Shown: positions 24,007 through 32,343 of the stretch, one piece after another
Layout of the letters: every line of letters starts with the position of its first letter
Position numbering within the stretch: the first letter of the stretch is position 1
Assembly: GCF_035978755.1 (NCBI RefSeq)
Contig: NZ_CP108414.1
Span: 8,680,001 to 8,744,000 of the forward strand
DNA length: 64,000 nucleotides
From: Streptomyces sp. NBC_01298
Lineage (GTDB): Bacteria; Actinomycetota; Actinomycetes; Streptomycetales; Streptomycetaceae
Direction: 5' to 3'
The notes under the pieces: model-generated
Seen by the model: the letters and a program-made list of their open reading frames with translations, nothing else
Databases searched by the model: none
Told to the model about the DNA's origin: nothing
Position numbers and translations under genes: made by a program

Positions 24007-24624
24007 TCACTCCTGCGGCCAGCGCAGCAGTGGGGGAGCCGGGTGGGGCAGGGGGGTCGCCGCGGCCGGGCTCAGGCCGTCCATGACCAGGGCCACGTAG
24101 CGGCGCCATCCCTCCTCGGCGGGGTCCATGGTCCACAGGACGCTGACGAGCATGCTCATGATCCTCTTCAGATCGTCGGGCACGAGGTCCCCCCGGATCA
24201 CCCCGGCCCGCTGACCCCGCGTCACCAGCGGGTCCAGCGCGTCGAAGAAGCGGGCGCTGACCTCGGGGGAGAGGACGCCGGCGTTCCGGGCGGCCGTCAG
24301 CACGTGGTGCTCGTCGGCCGCCGAGGCCAGGGCGGCTTCGAGCACGGAGGCCAGGCCGCGGCGGGGGTCCTCGTCGGTCAGCGCGCGGTCGATGGCCGGG
24401 AGCACGTCCTGGGTGAACTGCTGGTCGATCACGGCCCGCAGGAGGGCGCCCTTGTCGGGGAAGCGGCGGTAGAGCGTGGCGATCCCCACGCCGGCCCGCC
24501 GCGCGACCTCGTCGAGCGGCACATCGGGTCCCAGCTCGGCGTACACGTCGCGGGCCGCTCGGACGATCTTCTCGATGTTGCGCACGGCATCGGCGCGCAG
24601 GGGTTTGGGGCTGTCGTTCGGCAC
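24007..24624 (-). CDS. TetR/AcrR-family repressor
   Basis: A 205-residue regulator starting at GTG 24624. The HTH lies at about residues 15-62 (IVRAARDVYAELG, VPLDEVARRAGVGIATLYRRFPDK) followed by a SACE_7040/YcnC-like helical C-terminal domain. It is divergent from the frameshifted MFS gene, with two copies of a 14-base direct repeat between them that are the likely operators. If the exporter is dead, the regulator may be an orphan or act elsewhere. Confidence 0.92.
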   Translation of the reverse strand: MPNDSPKPLRADAVRNIEKIVRAARDVYAELGPDVPLDEVARRAGVGIATLYRRFPDKGALLRAVIDQQFTQDVLPAIDRALTDEDPRRGLASVLEAALASAADEHHVLTAARNAGVLSPEVSARFFDALDPLVTRGQRAGVIRGDLVPDDLKRIMSMLVSVLWTMDPAEEGWRRYVALVMDGLSPAAATPLPHPAPPLLRWPQE

Positions 24625-24638
24625 GCTGCCGACCCTAC

Positions 24639-24698
24639 AACTGATAGTCGACGATCGGATCCGGTTGACACGTCGGACACCGCGAACTGATAGTTGAC
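24639..24698. promoter_or_regulatory. Two direct repeats AACTGATAGTYGAC in the TetR/MFS gap
   Basis: Copies at 24639-24652 and 24685-24698, start to start 46 bp, differing at one base. The second contains TAGT-TG-ACTA as a small palindrome and is followed by ACTGAT. They are the probable binding sites of the 24007-24624 repressor. Confidence 0.7.
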
Positions 24699-24740
24699 TA
24701 CTGATTGTGGTGTGTGCCGATCTCGCTCTTAGGACCCCTC

Positions 24741-26203
24741 ATGCAACAGCCGCCCATGGCCGTCCCCCGCACCGGCAAGGTGATCGCGACGCTCGCCCTC
24801 GCGGGCATCGCCGCAGCCGTCATGCAGACACTGGTCACGCCGCTGCTGGCCGACCTGCCGACCATCCTCCACACCTCCCACTCCAACTCCGCCTGGGTCG
24901 TCACCGCCACCCTGCTGGTCGCCGGCGTGTGCGTACCCATCAGCGGGCGGCTGGGCGACATGCTCGGCAAGCGCCGCATGCTCCTGGCCTGTTGCATACC
25001 GCTGATCGCCGGATCGGTGGTGTGCGCGCTGGCGGGCGGCGTCGTCCAGATGATCGTCGGGCGGGGCCTCCAGGGCGTCGGGATGGGCATGATCCCGCTG
25101 GGCATCGCCCTGCTCCGCGACATCGTCCCCGCCGAGAAGCTCAGCTCCTCCATCGCCCTCGTGAGCGCCTCCATGGGCATCGGCGGCGGCATCGGCCTTC
25201 CGGTCTCGGCGGCCGTCGCCCAGTACACGAGCTGGCGCTTCCTGTTCTGGGGGTCCGCGGCCCTCGCCTGCTGCGTCGCCGTCATGATCGTGGCCTTCGT
25301 CCCGGAGGTTCCGGCCGCCGCCAAGGGCCAGCGCTTCGACGTGGTCGGCGCGCTGGGCCTCGCGGCCGGCCTGGTCTCCCTGCTGCTGTTCGTGTCCAAG
25401 GGCGCCGACTGGGGCTGGGGCTCCGGCACCACCCTCGGCCTGATCGGCGCGGCCGTCGTGATCCTGGCCGCCTGGGGGTGGTTCGAATGGCGCACCACCG
25501 ACCCGCTCGTCGACCTGCGCACCACGGTCCGCCCGCGGGTCCTGCTGACCCCCTCGCCTCGGTCTCCATCGGCTTCGGCATGTACGCGAGCATGCTGGTC
25601 ATCCCCCAGCTGCTGCAGTTCCCCGCCGCCACCGGCTACGGCCTGGGCCAGTCCATGCTGGCGGCCGGCATGTGGATGCTCCCCGGCGGGCTGATGATGA
25701 TGGCCGTGTCCCCCCTCGGGGGCAAGCTCACCAACGTCCACGGCCCGAAGGTCACCCTCGTCTGCGGAGCGCTCGTGCTGGCCGCGGGCTACGGCGTCGC
25801 GCTCCTCTTCTCCGCGACGGCCGTCGGGCTGATGGCCGCCGTCATGGTCATCAACAGCGGTGTCGCCCTCGCCTACGGGGCCATGCCCGCTCTGATCATG
25901 AGTGCGGTGCCCCTGACGGAGACCGGCGCCGCGAACGGCTTCAACGCCCTCATGCGCTCCCTGGGCACCTCCGTCGGCGCCGCCGTCGTCGGTGTGGTCC
26001 TGGCTCAGATGACCACCACGGCGGGCGGATTCACCTTCACCTCCGAGGCGGGCTTCCGCACCGGCCTCCTGATGGGCGGCGGCTTCGCCCTGCTGTCCGG
26101 TGCCATCGCCGCTCTGATCCCCGCCCTCCGGCCGCAGCGGCTCGAACTGCGGGACCAGGCCGGCCCCGCGACCGAAACGGCCCCCACCGCGGTGGGCAAG
26201 TAG
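24741..26203 (+). pseudogene. DHA2-family MFS exporter interrupted by a one-base frameshift
   Basis: From ATG 24741 (after AGGA) the frame encodes a good MFS N-terminal half: MQTLVTPLLADLPTILHTSHS, GRLGDMLGKRRMLLACC (motif A) and GRGLQGVGMGMIPLGIALLRD (motif C region), up to VDLRTTVRPRVLLT. At the C-run 25549-25553 the homologous reading jumps to another frame, continuing LASVSIGFGMYASMLVIPQLL to the normal C-terminus at 26203. Adding one C restores a full protein of about 487 residues. This is either a recent inactivating deletion or a sequencing error in a homopolymer; if real, the product is cut near mid-length. Confidence 0.88.
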
Positions 26204-26226
26204 CGCCGCCGCTCAGGCTGCCCGGG

Positions 26227-27336
26227 TCATCGGCCCCCTTCGACGTACGAGGCCAGGTGGGCCAGTGAAGAGGCGATGCCCGCCTCGTGTTCCGCCCGGT
26301 CGATGCCGGGCGGAACACCGGTGGCGGTGACGGTCACCTCGGTGCCCCTGCCCCCGTCACGGGCGCCGAGGCGCCAGGTCATCGTCATGGTGCCGGCGTA
26401 CGAGGGGTCGTCTGACTCGAACACGGCCTGCTGCACCACGCGCTCCGGCGGCACCAGACCGGTGAACCGTACGTCGACCACATCGGTCGAGCCGGAGGTC
26501 TTCCCGGGGCTTTCGGTGGGATCGAGGTAGGTGAGGACCATCCGGAACCCGCCCCCGGGACGCGGGTCCCACCGCTCGATCCGGCCGCTCATCCCGTCCG
26601 GCGGGAGCCAGGCTTCGAGGGACGCGCGGTCGAGCAGGGCGGCGTAGACGGCCGCCGGCGGCGCCGCGACCGTCCGGGCGCCGCGGTCGGTCCTGCCGGG
26701 GGACCCGTTCCCCGTTCGGTTCCGGGGCCCCGGCGCACCGTCGGCGGGGGCCTCCAGGGTGCGCAGGTGGGCCGTCACCGCCGCCGTGGTGCGCGGTTCG
26801 TCACGGCTCGCGAGGAGGTCCAGCAGCGCCCCGCGCAGGACCGACAACAGCAGGGTGCGCTCGGCGAGCCCCTCCGGCGTGTCGCGGCGGGCGGCCGGCT
26901 GGGCGGCGGCGAAGAGCTCCAGCCAGTCGGCGATCGTCCGCTCCGCGAAACCCGCCCAGGGCCCCTCGGCGCCGCTCAGCGAGCGCGCGTAGCCCTCGAC
27001 CCAGAGCGTGAGCACCTTGCGGTGCCCAGGGTCGGCCAGCCAGCTCCACACCAGTTCGCCCGTGCGAGCGAGCCCGTGCTCAGGCCGGGCCCGGTGCACG
27101 GCTTCGAGCATGCCCGTCTCGTCCTGCCGGGCCCGCGCGAGCAGCGCCCGCACCAGTGCGTCCTTGCTGCCGAACAGGAAGAGCAGGACGCGCGGGCTGC
27201 TGCCGATCGCCTCGGCCAGGGGCCGCAGGGACATGTCCGCCAGCCCGTGGTCGAGCACGTGGGCGTAGGCCAGCTCCAGGAGCTGCAGCTTGCGGGCGGA
27301 GTCGGCGCGGGCGGAGTCGTCAGCGGAGGGGGTCAC
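26227..27336 (-). CDS. TetR-type regulator fused to a SRPBCC (AHSA1/START-like) domain
   Basis: A 369-residue single frame from GTG 27336. Residues 12-60 form a TetR HTH (LQLLELAYAHVLDHG, MSLRPLAEAIGSSPRVLLFLFGSKDALV), and helices up to about 195 form its ligand domain. A Gly/Pro/Arg/Asp linker (196-218) leads to a SRPBCC fold at 219-369 (VAAPPAAVYAALLDRASLEAWLPPDGM, GGGFRMVLTYLDP, TGLVPPERVVQQAVFESDDP, TMTMTWRL, GTEVTVTATGVP). SRPBCC domains bind hydrophobic ligands. In most genomes an AHSA1 protein is a separate gene beside its repressor, so the fusion is notable. A perfect palindrome separates it from a divergent GNAT. Confidence 0.88.
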   Translation of the reverse strand: MTPSADDSARADSARKLQLLELAYAHVLDHGLADMSLRPLAEAIGSSPRVLLFLFGSKDALVRALLARARQDETGMLEAVHRARPEHGLARTGELVWSWLADPGHRKVLTLWVEGYARSLSGAEGPWAGFAERTIADWLELFAAAQPAARRDTPEGLAERTLLLSVLRGALLDLLASRDEPRTTAAVTAHLRTLEAPADGAPGPRNRTGNGSPGRTDRGARTVAAPPAAVYAALLDRASLEAWLPPDGMSGRIERWDPRPGGGFRMVLTYLDPTESPGKTSGSTDVVDVRFTGLVPPERVVQQAVFESDDPSYAGTMTMTWRLGARDGGRGTEVTVTATGVPPGIDRAEHEAGIASSLAHLASYVEGGR

Positions 27337-27352
27337 CCGGCCATTATGCTTT

Positions 27353-27372
27353 ACTGAAACAGTCGTTTCAGT
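27353..27372. promoter_or_regulatory. Perfect palindromic operator between TetR-SRPBCC and GNAT
   Basis: ACTGAAAC, four bases, GTTTCAGT: perfect 8-bp arms, 17 bases before the regulator start and 21 before the GNAT start at 27394. It can silence both promoters at once. Confidence 0.85.
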
Positions 27373-27393
27373 TGCCTGGAGATGAGGATTCCC

Positions 27394-27918
27394 ATGAACG
27401 AGGTCCGCGCGGTGATCCGGCCGCTGGGGGAGCCGGGCGATCTCGGTTGGGTGGTGATGGCCCACGGCGAGCAGTACGCGAAGGAATTCGGCTGGGACAT
27501 CAGCTTCGAGGCCCTGGTCGCGCGGATCGTCGCGGACTACGCGGCCGGCCACGATCCCTCCCGCGAGGCGGCCTGGATCGCCGAGCTGGACGGCCGCCGG
27601 GTCGGCAGCGTGTTCTGCGTGGCCGACGAGGAGGGCGGGCGGGGAGCGGCGGGAGAGGGGCGCACCGCCAAACTGCGGATCCTCCTCGTGGACCCCGCCG
27701 CACGCGGCCACCGCCTGGGCTCGCGCCTGGTGGCCCGGTGCGTGGACTTCGCCCGTGAGGCGGGGTACGAGCGGATCCGGCTGTGGACGAACGACACCCT
27801 GGTGGCCGCGCGCGGGATCTACCTCGCCGCGGGCTTCCGGCTCGTCGAGGAGGAACCGCACCACAGCTTCGGCGCCGACCTGATCGGACAGGTCTACGCA
27901 CTCGACCTGTCCGCCTGA
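27394..27918 (+). CDS. GNAT-family N-acetyltransferase
   Basis: A 174-residue acetyltransferase. LRILLVDPAARGHRLGSRLVARCVDFAREAGY contains the R-G-H-R-L-G acetyl-CoA loop, then LWTNDTLVAARGIYLAAGFRLVEEEPHHSFGADL. This MarR-associated/PhnO-like subgroup often modifies amino-group toxins or small amines. ATG 27394 is preferred over ATG 27382 because AGGA lies at the right distance. Controlled, by inference, through the 20-bp palindrome by the divergent TetR-SRPBCC fusion. Confidence 0.9.
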   Translation: MNEVRAVIRPLGEPGDLGWVVMAHGEQYAKEFGWDISFEALVARIVADYAAGHDPSREAAWIAELDGRRVGSVFCVADEEGGRGAAGEGRTAKLRILLVDPAARGHRLGSRLVARCVDFAREAGYERIRLWTNDTLVAARGIYLAAGFRLVEEEPHHSFGADLIGQVYALDLSA

Positions 27919-28034
27919 ACGGCGCCCCGCGCTCCCGCGCTCCGCGCCCCCGCGCTACCTCGCTCCCGCGTCAGCGCCGCTCCCGTGCTACCGCCGCTGC
28001 GGCCCGAGGTCGACGGCGACCACCGTGCAGACCC

Positions 28035-28124
28035 CAGCAGGCGTACGGGACCGTCGACCACCTCGAGCCGGGCGCCCACACGGTCACCGTCACCAAGACC
28101 GGTGGCGCCTATCCGCTATCCGCA
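28035..28124 (+). pseudogene. Possible fragment of a sugar-binding or glycosidase C-terminus
   Basis: In this frame the DNA encodes QQAYGTVDHLEPGAHTVTVTKTGGAYPL, which reads like the end of a carbohydrate-binding beta-sandwich; sequence on either side does not look coding. No start, ribosome site or domain core remains. It sits in the 262-base gap before araC, close to a GH29 gene, so it may be debris of a sugar-utilisation locus. Identification is tentative. Confidence 0.3.
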
Positions 28125-28180
28125 GACCGACTCGGGCACGGTCCTCCCGTAGGTCCGGCCGGCCCCCACGAAAGCGCGAT

Positions 28181-28981
28181 GTGAACGAGACGTACTGGAC
28201 CGATCCCGGCCGCACCGTCGCCGTCCCCCTGGACGAACCGCCGCGCGTGGCCGGCCTCGGCGTCGGCGTCCACGGCGCCACGCGCGCCCTGGACGTCTTC
28301 CGGCTGCCCGACCTGTGGCAGCTGCACCTCTACCGGTACGGCGCCGAACTGACCGTCGACGGAGTCGCGCACCAGGTCCGGCCCGGACACGTCAGCCTGG
28401 TTCCGCCCGGCGCGGTGGTGGCCTTCCGCTACCGGGGCCGCTCCGAGCACCTGTACGCGCACTTCGCGCTGCCCGGCGCTGCCCGGACGGACGGGATACC
28501 GGTGGTGCAGGACGCCGGGGCGCAGACCCCGGTCCTCTCCGAGCTGCTGCTCCTCGCCATCGCGTCGGCCCCGCGCACCCCGCGCCGGGCCGACGCGGAG
28601 GTCTGGGGTGCGCTGTGGCGCGTCGCGGGCCTGGCCGGGCCCGCGGACGGAGGGCCGCGACCGCACCGTGCGTTCGCGGCCGCCCTGGCGCACATCGAGT
28701 CGCACCTGGCCGAACCCCTGGCCGTGCCCGGGATAGCCCGCGCCGCGGGCGTCTCGCACAACCACCTGCTGCGGCTGTTCAGGGCCGAGACCGGAACCAC
28801 GGTGGTGGCCTACGTGCGCCGGCGGCGCATGGAGCGGGCCCGGCACCTGCTGCGCGAGTCCACCCTGCCGATCGCCGCGATCGCGGACGCCGTGGGGATC
28901 GGGGACCTGCAGGCCTTCAACAAGGCCTGCAGGCGCGAGTGGGGAGCCCCGCCCCGCGCGGTGAGGGGCGGCGAGGGCTGA
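28181..28981 (+). CDS. AraC-family transcriptional regulator
   Basis: A 266-residue regulator starting at GTG 28181 after GAAAG. The N-terminal half is a cupin-like arabinose-binding-type domain (LWQLHLYRYGAELTVDGVAHQVRPGHVSLVPPGA). The C-terminal half has both AraC HTH motifs: LAVPGIARAAGVSHNHLLRLFRAETG and IAAIADAVGIGDLQAFNKACRREWG. It converges with the GH29 fucosidase gene (38-base gap) and is the natural candidate to activate it in response to a sugar, by analogy with AraC/GH pairs. Confidence 0.92.
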   Translation: MNETYWTDPGRTVAVPLDEPPRVAGLGVGVHGATRALDVFRLPDLWQLHLYRYGAELTVDGVAHQVRPGHVSLVPPGAVVAFRYRGRSEHLYAHFALPGAARTDGIPVVQDAGAQTPVLSELLLLAIASAPRTPRRADAEVWGALWRVAGLAGPADGGPRPHRAFAAALAHIESHLAEPLAVPGIARAAGVSHNHLLRLFRAETGTTVVAYVRRRRMERARHLLRESTLPIAAIADAVGIGDLQAFNKACRREWGAPPRAVRGGEG

Positions 28982-28987
28982 TGCCGG

Positions 28988-29022
28988 CCGCATCAGCCGC
29001 ATCAGCCGTATCAGCCGCGTCA
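28988..29022. repeat. Short tandem repeat at the araC/fucosidase junction
   Basis: About four copies of a 9-base unit CCGCATCAG (with single-base variants) overlapping the end of the fucosidase gene. Confidence 0.6.
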
Positions 29023-30291
29023 GCTGCGTCCGGCGCCTCGGTAGAGGTCCAGCTCGTCTTCCAGTTCCACGGCGAGCACGGTCGCCCGCCCGTCCACGTC
29101 GGCCGGCGCCGGGGCGTCGATCCACAGCACGCCGGGCACCTCGCCGAGGCCGCCGGTGACCCGGTGCCCGAGGAGGGCGCCGGAGCCGACCACCGAGACC
29201 CGTCGCACCTTGGTGCGCAGGCCCCGCAGCGAGACGGTCTCGCGCGGCGGGTCGAAGCAGACCAGGTACAGCGTGCGGCCGTCGGCGGACAGCGTGCTCG
29301 GCCCGTAGTGGTGCCCGGCCGGGAGACCCGCGACGGTGGAGTGCACGGCCTCGGAGTGCTTCGCGATCCAGTCACCGAGGCCCTCCAGCCGCTCCACCTG
29401 CTCGGGGAGGAACGTGCCGTCCTCGCGCGGCCCGACGGCCAGCAGCAGGTTGCCGCCCATGCCGATCGTCTCCGCGAAGTAGCGGACCAGCTGCCGCACC
29501 GACTTGTGCGCCCGGTCCTGCGGCTGGTAGCCCCAGGACTCGTTGACGGTCAGGCACAGCTCCCAGGGGCCGGGGGGCTGTTGGAGGGGCACTCCCTGTT
29601 CGGGAGTCGCGTAGTCCCCGTAGCCGAGCATCCGCGCGTTCAGGACGGTTTCGGGGTTCCCGGCGAGGATCCGTTCGGCGAGTGCGGGCAGGCCCCACTG
29701 CTCCTCGCCGCGCTCCCACTCGCCGTCGAACCACAGCAGATCGGGCCGGAAACGGGAGACCAGCTCGCCGACCTGGCCGTCGCGGTACGCCAGGTACCGG
29801 GACCACGCCCGCGGGTCGTCGACTCCGTCCGCGGGGGTGACGAGCGGGTGGGTGGCGACGGATTCGTTCGGCGGCGCGGGATGGGTCACGCTCGCGTAGT
29901 CGGGGTGGCTCCAGTCCGAATGCGAGTAGTACAGACCGACCTTGAGGCCCTGCTCGCGCAGCGCCGCGGTGTACTCGGCCACCAGGTCGCGGCCCGCGGG
30001 GGTGTGGTGCACGGCGTTCAGCTCGCCGTGGGCCGTGTCCCAGAGCGCGAAACCGTCGTGGTGGCGGGCGGTCAGCACGGCGTACGCGGCTCCGGCGCGG
30101 GCGAACAGCCGGGCCCAGGCCCCGGCGTCGTAGGCCGAGGCGGTGAATCCGTCCAGCTGCCGCATGTACCGCTCGTGCGGGACCTCGCCGCTGTAGAGCG
30201 ACCAGGACTCCGGGACCCCGTCGACGGAGTAGATGCCGTAGTGGACGAAAATGCCCAACTTGGCTTCGGTGAACCAGGGTTGCATCGGCAT
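29020..30291 (-). CDS. GH29 alpha-L-fucosidase
   Basis: A 423-residue glycoside hydrolase beginning PWFTEAKLGIFVHYGIYSV, the family-29 start, with AVLTARHHDGFALWDT in the active-site barrel and LLWFDGEWE carrying the nucleophile Asp189; GMGGNLLLAVGPREDGTF follows as usual. It removes alpha-linked L-fucose from glycans. No signal peptide is seen, so it acts on imported oligosaccharides in the cytosol. The ATG at 30291 has AAGGGA upstream. The promoter region holds an ACCA-AAAC-TGGT palindrome and a 13-bp duplicated sequence. Confidence 0.93.
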   Translation of the reverse strand: MPMQPWFTEAKLGIFVHYGIYSVDGVPESWSLYSGEVPHERYMRQLDGFTASAYDAGAWARLFARAGAAYAVLTARHHDGFALWDTAHGELNAVHHTPAGRDLVAEYTAALREQGLKVGLYYSHSDWSHPDYASVTHPAPPNESVATHPLVTPADGVDDPRAWSRYLAYRDGQVGELVSRFRPDLLWFDGEWERGEEQWGLPALAERILAGNPETVLNARMLGYGDYATPEQGVPLQQPPGPWELCLTVNESWGYQPQDRAHKSVRQLVRYFAETIGMGGNLLLAVGPREDGTFLPEQVERLEGLGDWIAKHSEAVHSTVAGLPAGHHYGPSTLSADGRTLYLVCFDPPRETVSLRGLRTKVRRVSVVGSGALLGHRVTGGLGEVPGVLWIDAPAPADVDGRATVLAVELEDELDLYRGAGRS

Positions 30292-30392
30292 GATCGGGTT
30301 CCCTTGGTGAGAGGGGGGCGGGGTGCGCGGCCTCGTGGACCGCGCACTTCGAAGCTATGCCCGGGTATTCGCCCACCGCGTGGGGGACAGTC

Positions 30393-30433
30393 ACCAAAAC
30401 TGGTCGGTTCTCACCACGGGTTCTCACCACGGG
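30393..30433. promoter_or_regulatory. Candidate operator and tandem 13-bp repeat upstream of the fucosidase
   Basis: ACCAAAACTGGT at 30393-30404 (ACCA/TGGT arms), then TTCTCACCACGGG twice at 30408-30420 and 30421-30433. Direct repeats spaced by about one helical turn are typical of AraC sites, so the 28181 regulator may bind here. Confidence 0.5.
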
Positions 30434-30448
30434 GTGTGGGCGGGGATG

Positions 30449-31640
30449 CTCTTATGGATGTCAAGCAGGGGTTGTGAGGTGACTTGAGGTTGCTGTTGCG
30501 GCATGGGTAGCGGTCAGGACGCGGAAGATCTCGCGGGCGACGAACCGCTTGAGACAGCGGATGGTCTCCTTCTTGGAGAGGCCTTCTTTGGTGCGTCGTT
30601 CCATGTAGTCCTTGGTGCGCTGGTCCCAGCGCAGGCGGCAGAGAACGATCCGGTAGAGGGCCGCGTTCGCGGCCCTGTCGCCGCCACGGTTGAGGCGGTG
30701 TCGATGGGTGCGACCGGATGAGGCCGGCAGTGGGGCGACGCCGCAGAGCATCGCGAAGGCCGCCTCGGAGCGGAGCCGGTCGGGGTTGTCGCCCGCGGTG
30801 ACCAGCAGCTGGCCGGCGACGTCCGGGCCGACGCCGTTGAGCTCGGTCAGGGCCGGGTTGATCTCCTGGGTGAGCGGGGCTATCAGCTCGTTCAGTTCGT
30901 CGATCTCCTGGCCCAGGTCGCGGTGGCGGCGGGCGAGGGAGCGCAGGGCGATCTTCGTCGCGGTGACCGGGTCGCCGGCCTGGTCGAGGCTGGGGCGGAA
31001 ACCCGCGCAGATGGTCAGCAGGTCCTTGTCGTTCAGGTGCCGCAGCATGGTGCGGACTCCCTCTGGCGCGGTGATGATCAAGGTCTTGATCTGCCGGGTG
31101 GCGTCGGCCCGCTGCTGGACCGCGCTGCGACGGGCGACCCGCAGGGCCCGCAGGGCCTCGACACGGCCATCACGGGACTTCGGGGTCCCAGTGCGGCGTT
31201 CTGCGAGCGCGGCCCGGGCTGCTGCCTCGGCATCGACCGGATCGGACTTGCCCTGCCAGCGACGGGTCTTGCGGTCTGGCCGGTCGATCTCGACCACTGT
31301 GACGTCGTTCTCGCGCAGGTAGCGGGACAGGCCGGCGCCGTAGGCACCGGTGCCCTCCACCCCGACCAGGAGCAGGGCACCGAAGGAGCGGAGCCAGGTC
31401 AGCAGTGTGCGGTAGCCGACTGTGGAGGCTGGGAACTGGGCCGACCCCAGCACCCGCCCTGCCGAGTCGATCGCGGCCGCGGTGTGGGTGTCCTTGTGGG
31501 TGTCGACGCCGCCGGTGACCTCGACCTCATGCTGTGCCATCGTGGATCGTGCCGTCCTCTCCATTCGACCGGGCAGGATGGCACCCGCCGGCCGGGAGGG
31601 CGGACAAGACAGTGATGGGGCCTCTGGCCAGGCTCTTATG
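30449..31640 (-). mobile_element. IS110-family insertion sequence (ends tentative)
   Basis: The transposase gene 30461-31540 is bracketed by the 9-base string GCTCTTATG at 30449-30457 and 31632-31640, which may mark the recombination core and flanks. IS110 elements lack terminal inverted repeats and usually encode a bridge RNA in the non-coding end before the transposase, here 31541-31640 or beyond. If the element ends at 31640 that end is only about 100 bases, so the true boundary may lie further right. Confidence 0.6.
30461..31540 (-). CDS. IS110-family transposase
   Basis: A 359-residue DEDD transposase. The N-terminal RuvC-like domain has GGVDTHKDTHTAAAID, GVEGTGAYGAGLSRYL and KSDPVDAEAAARAAL (acidic triad positions), and the C-terminal Tnp2 domain has LNGVGPDVAGQLLVTAGDN, FAMLCGVAPLPASSGRT with the catalytic serine region, and RGGDRAANAALYRIVLCRL. 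It appears intact. ATG 31540 is taken; an in-frame ATG at 31564 is possible. Usage of bases is normal Streptomyces, so the element is adapted to this genus. Confidence 0.95.
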   Translation of the reverse strand: MAQHEVEVTGGVDTHKDTHTAAAIDSAGRVLGSAQFPASTVGYRTLLTWLRSFGALLLVGVEGTGAYGAGLSRYLRENDVTVVEIDRPDRKTRRWQGKSDPVDAEAAARAALAERRTGTPKSRDGRVEALRALRVARRSAVQQRADATRQIKTLIITAPEGVRTMLRHLNDKDLLTICAGFRPSLDQAGDPVTATKIALRSLARRHRDLGQEIDELNELIAPLTQEINPALTELNGVGPDVAGQLLVTAGDNPDRLRSEAAFAMLCGVAPLPASSGRTHRHRLNRGGDRAANAALYRIVLCRLRWDQRTKDYMERRTKEGLSKKETIRCLKRFVAREIFRVLTATHAATATSSHLTTPA

Positions 31641-31984
31641 AAGTCACGTCCCCCGGTCCGGCGGATGCACGTGAGCGTCCCCCGGCCGGAGCCGACAGAT
31701 CCAGTTGAGGACCCTGAGTCAGTCAGTCGTTGGGTCAGACCCCGCCGGGGAACGCTTCCGTACATCCTCACTGTCAGTCGTCGAGCCGGCCGCGCATCCA
31801 CTCCTCGACCTCGCCGACGTGCGCGGCAGACCGTGCGTACGGGTTGAAGGCCTGACCCGACCGGCCGACGACGGCACACACGGCGACGGCGGGGATAAGG
31901 CGGGCGCCCGGGGGCAGACGCGAGCCGAAGCACCGCGGCGGAGCCACCGCTCCGCCGCGTTCTCGACGCGCGAGTGAGGACATC
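31641..31984. other. Intergenic region right of the IS110 element
   Basis: A 344-base stretch with no clear gene. A leftward frame ending at 31774 encodes QAFNPYARSAAHVGEVEEWMRGRLDD, which looks protein-like and could be the tail of a small gene broken by the IS insertion, but nothing convincing lies upstream of it. The last 15 bases carry the ribosome site GTGAGGA for the 31985 gene. Confidence 0.35.
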
Positions 31985-32140
31985 ATGCTTTTCGCCGGAC
32001 TCATCCTCCTGCTCATCGGATTCCTGACCGGAATCTCCGTTCTGTGGACCATCGGCGTCATCCTGCTCGTGGTGGGGGCCGTGCTGTGGATCATGGGCTC
32101 GGTCGGACACGCGGTCGGCGGCCGACGTCACTACTGGTAG
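31985..32140 (+). CDS. Small two-helix membrane protein (DUF6131-like)
   Basis: A 51-residue protein, MLFAGLILLLIGFLTGISVL then WTIGVILLVVGAVLWIMGSVGHAVGGRRHYW: two closely spaced hydrophobic helices and a basic C-terminus ending in RRHYW. This matches the small DUF6131 proteins widespread in actinobacteria; function unknown. AGTGAGGA precedes the ATG at good distance. A 17-bp-stem terminator follows, so it is a single-gene transcript. Confidence 0.88.
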   Translation: MLFAGLILLLIGFLTGISVLWTIGVILLVVGAVLWIMGSVGHAVGGRRHYW

Positions 32141-32167
32141 CCGGTGAAGTGTGCGCGCAACACGGCA

Positions 32168-32206
32168 GGATGGCGGCCCGCCCCCGACCGGGGCGGGCCG
32201 CCATCC
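32168..32206 (+). terminator. Strong terminator after the DUF6131-like gene
   Basis: A perfect 17-bp stem (GGATGGCGGCCCGCCCC and its inverse) with loop CGACC, starting 28 bases after the stop and followed by CGTTTC. Confidence 0.88.
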
Positions 32207-32343
32207 CGTTTCAGGGGCAACTCGGCTGTGTCATGGGCCCGTTGCCGGGTATCCGCGCAGCACGCCCTCCGGCAGATGCCGCTGGGCGGACGACACCCGG
32301 CCGGCCCGCGGGCAGGCGGAGGACTCGAAGGAAGGGAACCGCG

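Noticed and set aside
31774..32094. Minus-strand 106-codon frame right of the IS element
   Set aside because: Only its last 26 codons look protein-like and it overlaps the well-supported DUF6131 gene; noted only as a possible remnant.
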